A stretch of 6,760 bases of DNA, from positions 1 to 6,760 of the forward strand of contig BNXY01000086.1 in the NCBI GenBank assembly GCA_025999935.1, given 5' to 3'. The DNA is from Bacteroidia bacterium. GTDB taxonomy: Bacteria > Bacteroidota > Bacteroidia > Bacteroidales > Azobacteroidaceae. Numbering within the stretch: the first letter of the stretch is position 1; every line of letters begins with the position of its first letter. The translations under genes were made by a program, and so were the position numbers. This document shows, piece by piece, positions 6,539 to 6,760 of the stretch. Below the pieces are notes generated by a model. The model was not told the DNA's origin and made no database searches. It worked only from the letters and a program-made list of their open reading frames with translations.

Positions 6539-6660
6539 CTTTCCGATTTTTTGGACAGCAAAACGATCTTTGAAAGATTTCCATATTACGTAGTACAAGC
6601 CAATAAAAGCGGAAGTTTTTATTGGGTAAAAAGAAAAAGAACCTGTCAAAAAGAAAGTAT
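6539..6660 (+). promoter_or_regulatory. Untranslated leader resembling a Bacteroidota rRNA-operon leader
   Basis: Downstream of the rightward promoter there is no start codon with a sustained frame. The sequence has elements I associate with leaders upstream of 16S genes in this phylum: a CCGCTTTCCG stretch just after the expected start site, GATCTTTGAAAG at 6565-6576 resembling an antitermination boxA (and forming the palindrome ATCTTT-G-AAAGAT at 6566-6578), GTACAAG at 6593-6599, and AGAACCTGTCAAAAAGAAAG at 6639-6658. A 9-bp stem CCAATAAAA / TTTTATTGG (6600-6608 with 6617-6625) encloses an 8-base loop. No 16S sequence is reached before the window ends, so the identification rests on remembered similarity and could be wrong. 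Another structured non-coding leader is the alternative. Confidence 0.4.
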
Positions 6661-6759
6661 TTGAAGTTTGAAGTTTAAGGTTTGAAGTTTAAGGTTTAAG
6701 GTTTGAAGTGTTAAAACTTAAAACTTACAACTTAAAACTTAAAACATAAAACTTAAAAC
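6660..6759. repeat. Dyad array of 7-base units: seven TTTRARG then seven TTAAAAC
   Basis: From 6660 to 6708 seven contiguous 7-mers read TTTGAAG, TTTGAAG, TTTAAGG, TTTGAAG, TTTAAGG, TTTAAGG, TTTGAAG. After a 2-base TG centre, 6711-6759 holds seven contiguous 7-mers, five of them TTAAAAC, with one TTACAAC and one ATAAAAC. The right arm is loosely complementary to the left (CTTAAAA against TTTRAGG), so the whole can fold as a long imperfect hairpin with many G-U pairs. The array abuts the window edge and its full extent is unknown. Confidence 0.85.
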
Positions 6760-6760
6760 T

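Noticed and set aside
6660..6759. CRISPR array
   Set aside because: Units are 7 bases and contiguous without spacers, and no cas gene is near.

Overview
The window reads as Bacteroidota, most likely Bacteroidales. Promoters follow the TTTG / TAnnTTTG pattern of that phylum, start codons lack Shine-Dalgarno sequences, and the proteins are of Bacteroidales type: a PorT-like outer-membrane barrel, a GH88 unsaturated glucuronyl hydrolase, and POT and OPT peptide transporters. Both window edges fall in repeated sequence, so this may be one complete, small draft-assembly contig (inference).

Right to centre (minus strand): a secreted GH88 hydrolase (5151-6350) with its own promoter, then a POT-family peptide transporter (3066-5063) with its own promoter, then after 10 bases the first 231 residues of an OPT-family oligopeptide transporter (2362-3055). 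The OPT sequence stops abruptly in its middle and runs on in frame into the C-terminal 179 residues of an unrelated outer-membrane beta-barrel (1823-2361). Left (plus strand): the missing C-terminal two thirds of the same OPT transporter (1-1432), then a PqqD-like small protein (1497-1826) that converges on the barrel with a 4-base overlap. The first 92 bases of the window are a perfect inverted copy of 2362-2453, the last 92 bases of the OPT N-terminal piece.

The simplest reading is that segment 93-2361 is inverted relative to a normal arrangement. Flipping it back gives an uninterrupted 677-residue OPT transporter and a co-directional POT-OPT-PqqD peptide-uptake operon, with the barrel gene converging on it and running out of the window. 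So the window holds either an inverted (possibly invertible) state with two genes broken by recombination across an inverted repeat of at least 92 bp, or a fold-back assembly/amplification chimera. No recombinase is present. An artefact is a serious possibility and must be excluded with reads first.

The right 410 bases have no convincing gene. They hold the divergent GH88 promoter, a very good rightward promoter followed by a leader resembling those before Bacteroidota rRNA operons, and a terminal dyad array of 7-base units. A related array with 8-base phasing lies between OPT and pqqD-like.
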